From Lineus longissimus (taxonomy: Eukaryota; Nemertea; Pilidiophora; Heteronemertea; Lineidae), in the NCBI RefSeq assembly GCF_910592395.1, contig NC_088315.1, positions 5,582,501 through 5,646,500 on the forward strand: a stretch of DNA of 64,000 nt, read 5' to 3'. Below, piece after piece: positions 61,301 to 64,000 of this stretch; position 1 is the stretch's first letter; each line of letters begins with the position of its first letter. A program made the translations under genes and the position numbers. The notes beneath the pieces are model-generated. The model saw nothing but the letters and a program-made list of their open reading frames with translations, was not told the DNA's origin and ran no database searches.

Positions 61301-64000
61301 CATCCGCATCATTTGACATTGCCATTAGATCCAGATCGATATGGACCTGCTGTCACTTTTTCTGTGTTGTGTGAACAGACCTAATTTATGTGTGACCTAA
61401 TTCCTCTTGGTGTAGTGCTCTGTTTTTGTACAGTTTTGTTTCAGTCTTTTGTGACTAGTGTTTTCACCCACATAATTTGTTTCTTCATGAAGTTAAAATT
61501 GTTATTTATCATGATTTGAATGTACCAATAGCAATGTAATCTTGAATATCGAGCACTTATTTAGAAGTCATATTTTTGTTGGATGGTTGTCATAAGTTTT
61601 AAAAGCATTTAGTGACGATCAAGGGAGTAATTTTTAATTTCCAATTTAAAAATTAACAGTGAATTAAAAAATTTTTAGTTTTGCCGCAGTGGCGATCAAA
61701 GTAAGAAAGCACTATAGTGGAACAAGTCCTTTTTTTAAAAACAGGTAAAATATAATATTTGATAGTTCTAAATAAAATAACTTGAGAAATTGCGAGTTCC
61801 AGTCGTTTTACGTGTACTTAGTTCTCATCTCGCATAATTTGCCTTTTAGCATTTGGTATGCACAAGCAGGAGCAGAGCAGATAGCACCACAGCAGTTCGG
61901 GTTTATCAATCTCCCACCCGCGTTGCTTGACCATCATGATCGACCAGATTTCGAGACCTTTGGACAGACGATTAATAAATTTAATGAAGGGAGAAGCTAT
62001 AGACCATTGTCAGGTAAAGAGGGCCTTGTTTATTTTTACAATCCTTGATTTTTAAAGCCCTTGAAATAAATTTGCTTTGAGAAAAGTTTACAACTTTCAA
62101 TGGTAGTCAACGTTGTATAGTTTAAAATCCTTTCTTCAGGTGCCATTTTGAATATGAAGTTTACAACTGTCAATGGTAGTCAACGTTGTATAGTTTAAAA
62201 TCCTTTCTTCAGGTGCCATTTTGAATATGAAGTTTACAACTTTCAATGGTAGTCAACGTTGTATAGTTTAAAATCCTTTCTTCAGGTGCCATTTTGAATA
62301 TGGAAACAGTCACAATTCGAACAGACAGTAAAGGTAGAGCAGACCCAGATGGCACATACTTTTCGGGCTCAGTGTCATATGATCTGACATTTATACGAAT
62401 ATTCTTTATAATCGGAGATAAGCCAGTTGCTGAAGAAATAGGTATGTTGTTGAGGAGAAAGTAAATCTGTGAATGCTTTAGCTGAAGCTTTGACCAAGGG
62501 GTAAATGCATATCCCTGTTGCCCTTTGACTTTGACTCTTATATTGGGAGGGGGGTAGTCACTCCACAGAAGATTGCACTTAAACTGCCAGTGGCGTTCAA
62601 CCTGTTGCCGCAGGCCCTCAGGATATGCACATAAAATGTCTCTTTAAAGTCTCATTGACACAACTCTGGAACATTACTTCGTTAAAAACGTGTTGCATCA
62701 AACTGACACCATTTTCTTCTATTCGCTGTTTAGGGTGTGCCGACTTTGTTCCTAATTACCTTGGTGGTGAGGATCATGCATTTGAGGGATTGACGTCTGT
62801 ATTCAACAAAGCTAGTGATTGGGTGACACAGCAAGCAGGTATTCGGGTCACAAACATTGAGTCACCTTGGTGCAAGGTCAAATCAGGTAAGGTTGAGTAA
62901 CATTGATTAATATTACTATTAGTACAGTCAATCACTTTATGACCCATTTATGGGACCACAAAAATTATTCAACTATTGTACGACAGCATCAAGTTCCATG
63001 TATCCTCAAAGATCCAAATTAGGTACTCTTCCCTAAATGTAATGTGTGATTTCTCTAAAATTTTGGCTGGACTTTTTATTCGGAATTTCTTCATTACAGA
63101 ACATGAAATCGACTCTCAACGAGTGTTAAACCATTTCTGGTCAGGGACGCCTATTCTTCGTTTTGTGCGTGTCTGGTATGTTAAACCGTTAGACGCGTCT
63201 CTCCAGTTGCCCCCGCCTCCCATGCTGAGGTGTCAGATGTTTGTACCAGCTCGCATGAAGACAGCCGGTTCGCTGGAGAAACAATTTGAATCGGTTTTTG
63301 ACTTGACAGCCCGGGTGTGCCAGTGGTTGCCACGTGCAGGTAAGCAAAGCAAGATTACATTTGAACCTCCCTTAGGGGACACCTCTCTACCCTCCCTACT
63401 CTGGGCACTTGTTTTACTCCCAAATTGGTTGTCACCATTCATTTTGACCTCTCTAATCAGGACACTTCACTATTTGGCACAGCATTTGTCAGTTCTGAGG
63501 GTGTCCTTAACAGAGAGGTTCTACTGAAGTTCAATAGAGCTATCTAGCAGCAGACTTCCAAGCCAGCTTTATTTCAACTGAACTCCCTCACAACCAGATC
63601 GATGCCACATCGCCTAATCTAAGGGATATTGGTTCAATCATCAAACCCCAGTCTGTTCACCACTTTGTCGATCCTGGCTCAAGCTCAAGTCGGTGCTCTG
63701 TTACATTTAGCTTACCTTTGTCCCAAAGTGCCTCTGTGGAATGACCAGTACCTGTTAATGTCCTTGATACTACTATTAGTTGATGCAGCATTTCAAGTTT
63801 TGTATTTGGAGACATCAGGTTTGCCAGAATGGGTCACATTTATACATTACAGCAGACAATTGTAGCGTCTCCTTTCGGATGCTATGATATTTCACAATCA
63901 AATTTTGACTGTTTCAGGTGGTCGCCTCATGTCCGTGGAGACGATAACGGTGCCAGTTTCACAGTACCTGGATAAAGTGGATCCTGATCGGACAAGATCA
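58322..64000 (+). CDS. Unrecognised multi-module protein with an alternative-exon array (3' end beyond window)
   Basis: The exons are 58322-58398 (ATG in CACCATGG context); three alternatives 58774-58974, 59816-60016 and 60594-60797; then 61850-62013, 62286-62441, 62734-62886, 63100-63339 and 63919 to the edge. All junctions keep frame. The product is at least four copies of a module of roughly 70-100 residues: an [FY]E motif, often a W about 13 residues later, an [IV]E[TS] strand, a variable polar loop, and a final strand LRIWYAQ, IRIFFII or VRVWYVKP. The modules are joined by linkers rich in Pro, Asp and Gln. I see no signal peptide, membrane helix or catalytic motif, so a soluble intracellular protein is likely. 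I do not recognise the family. Module 1 is assembled from exon 1, one alternative exon and the start of 61850-62013. Confidence 0.8.
58774..58974 (+). other. Alternative exon A of module 1 (201 bp)
   Basis: It enters and leaves in phase 2, with acceptor TTTATAG and donor CG|GTGAGT. The encoded segment has ADRANHWLRQN, SIETLYIFPKHG and LYYTTGENN, and ends IGLR. It shares R-x-N-x-WLR-x-N, ET, PK-x-G, YY-x-T, NN and G-x-R with exons B and C. Confidence 0.85.
59816..60016 (+). other. Alternative exon B of module 1 (201 bp)
   Basis: The same length, phase and donor (CG|GTGAGT) as exon A, with acceptor TTTTTAG. It encodes VTRVNAWLRSN, RLETIDIHPKSG and LYYTTGKNN, and ends MGVR. Joined to exon 1 it reads EPFSLLVTRVNAWLR, in register with the other two. 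Confidence 0.85.
60594..60797 (+). other. Alternative exon C of module 1 (204 bp)
   Basis: The same phase and donor as exons A and B, one codon longer, with acceptor AATTTTAG after a T-rich tract. It encodes ADRANGWLRSN, AIETLDVFPKYG and SYYVTRSNN, and ends LGLR. Joined to the next constant exon it reads LGLRIWYAQAG, which completes the module. Confidence 0.85.
62084..62302 (+). repeat. Exact 73-bp triplication containing a splice acceptor
   Basis: Three head-to-tail copies of 73 bases differ by a single base (ACAACTG in copy 2 against ACAACTT). Each copy has a polypyrimidine tract and acceptor, CCTTTCTTCAG, at 62139, 62212 and 62285, and then the first 17 bases of the exon. Only the third acceptor joins to an open frame. 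The first two read the start of the exon and then meet TAA in the following copy. Confidence 0.95.
63444..63466 (+). repeat. Dispersed repeat fragment shared with the 51.6-kb array
   Basis: TTGACCTCTCTAATCAGG plus ACA at this intronic site matches 51757 onward in intron 1 of the DSTYK-type gene. The match is too long for chance in this window and indicates a dispersed repeat family. Confidence 0.55.

Overview
This is nuclear DNA from an animal. Genes are split by short introns (about 0.1-1.8 kb) with GT..AG ends, there is a PRD-class homeobox, and a metazoan DSTYK-type kinase is present. Small introns, abundant short repeats and frequent taggccta-type words suggest a marine invertebrate, perhaps an invertebrate deuterostome. 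The species assignment is only an inference.

Layout. Bases 1 to about 37.6 kb hold almost no recognisable coding sequence. I see one doubtful terminal exon (6.4-6.7 kb), a minisatellite with a 24-bp palindrome (15.1-15.4 kb), one copy of a 365-bp MITE-like element (21.7 kb), and a transposon-like element of about 1 kb with long inverted ends and a 7-8 bp target duplication (23.2-24.2 kb). At 37.6-38.4 kb a two-exon stretch on the minus strand encodes a PRD-class homeodomain with an upstream eh1-like motif, possibly ISX-like. A degenerate minisatellite of about 55 bp lies just upstream of it.

From 41.2 kb onward three multi-exon genes lie head to tail on the plus strand. (1) 41,222-47,322: six exons, about 1,441 residues. 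Eight extended dsRNA-type zinc fingers are followed by an SF2 helicase of the RIG-I/Dicer type. No CARD, RNase III, PAZ or RIG-I C-terminal domain is present. (2) 49,916-56,833: nine exons, about 919 residues, a DSTYK-type protein with a GTPase-like P-loop region and a C-terminal kinase. A second copy of the 365-bp element lies between genes 1 and 2. (3) 58,322 to beyond the right edge: a protein built from repeats of a module I do not recognise. Its first module has three interchangeable exons (201, 201 and 204 bp, same phase at both ends), which look mutually exclusive. A perfect 73-bp triplication duplicates one of its splice acceptors.

The most novel signals are the zinc-finger/helicase fusion, whose fingers carry a second invariant set of possible metal ligands, and the alternative-exon array in gene 3. 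An RNA-sensing or innate-defence role for gene 1 is inferred from its helicase family. A functional link among the three neighbours is only suggested by their proximity.
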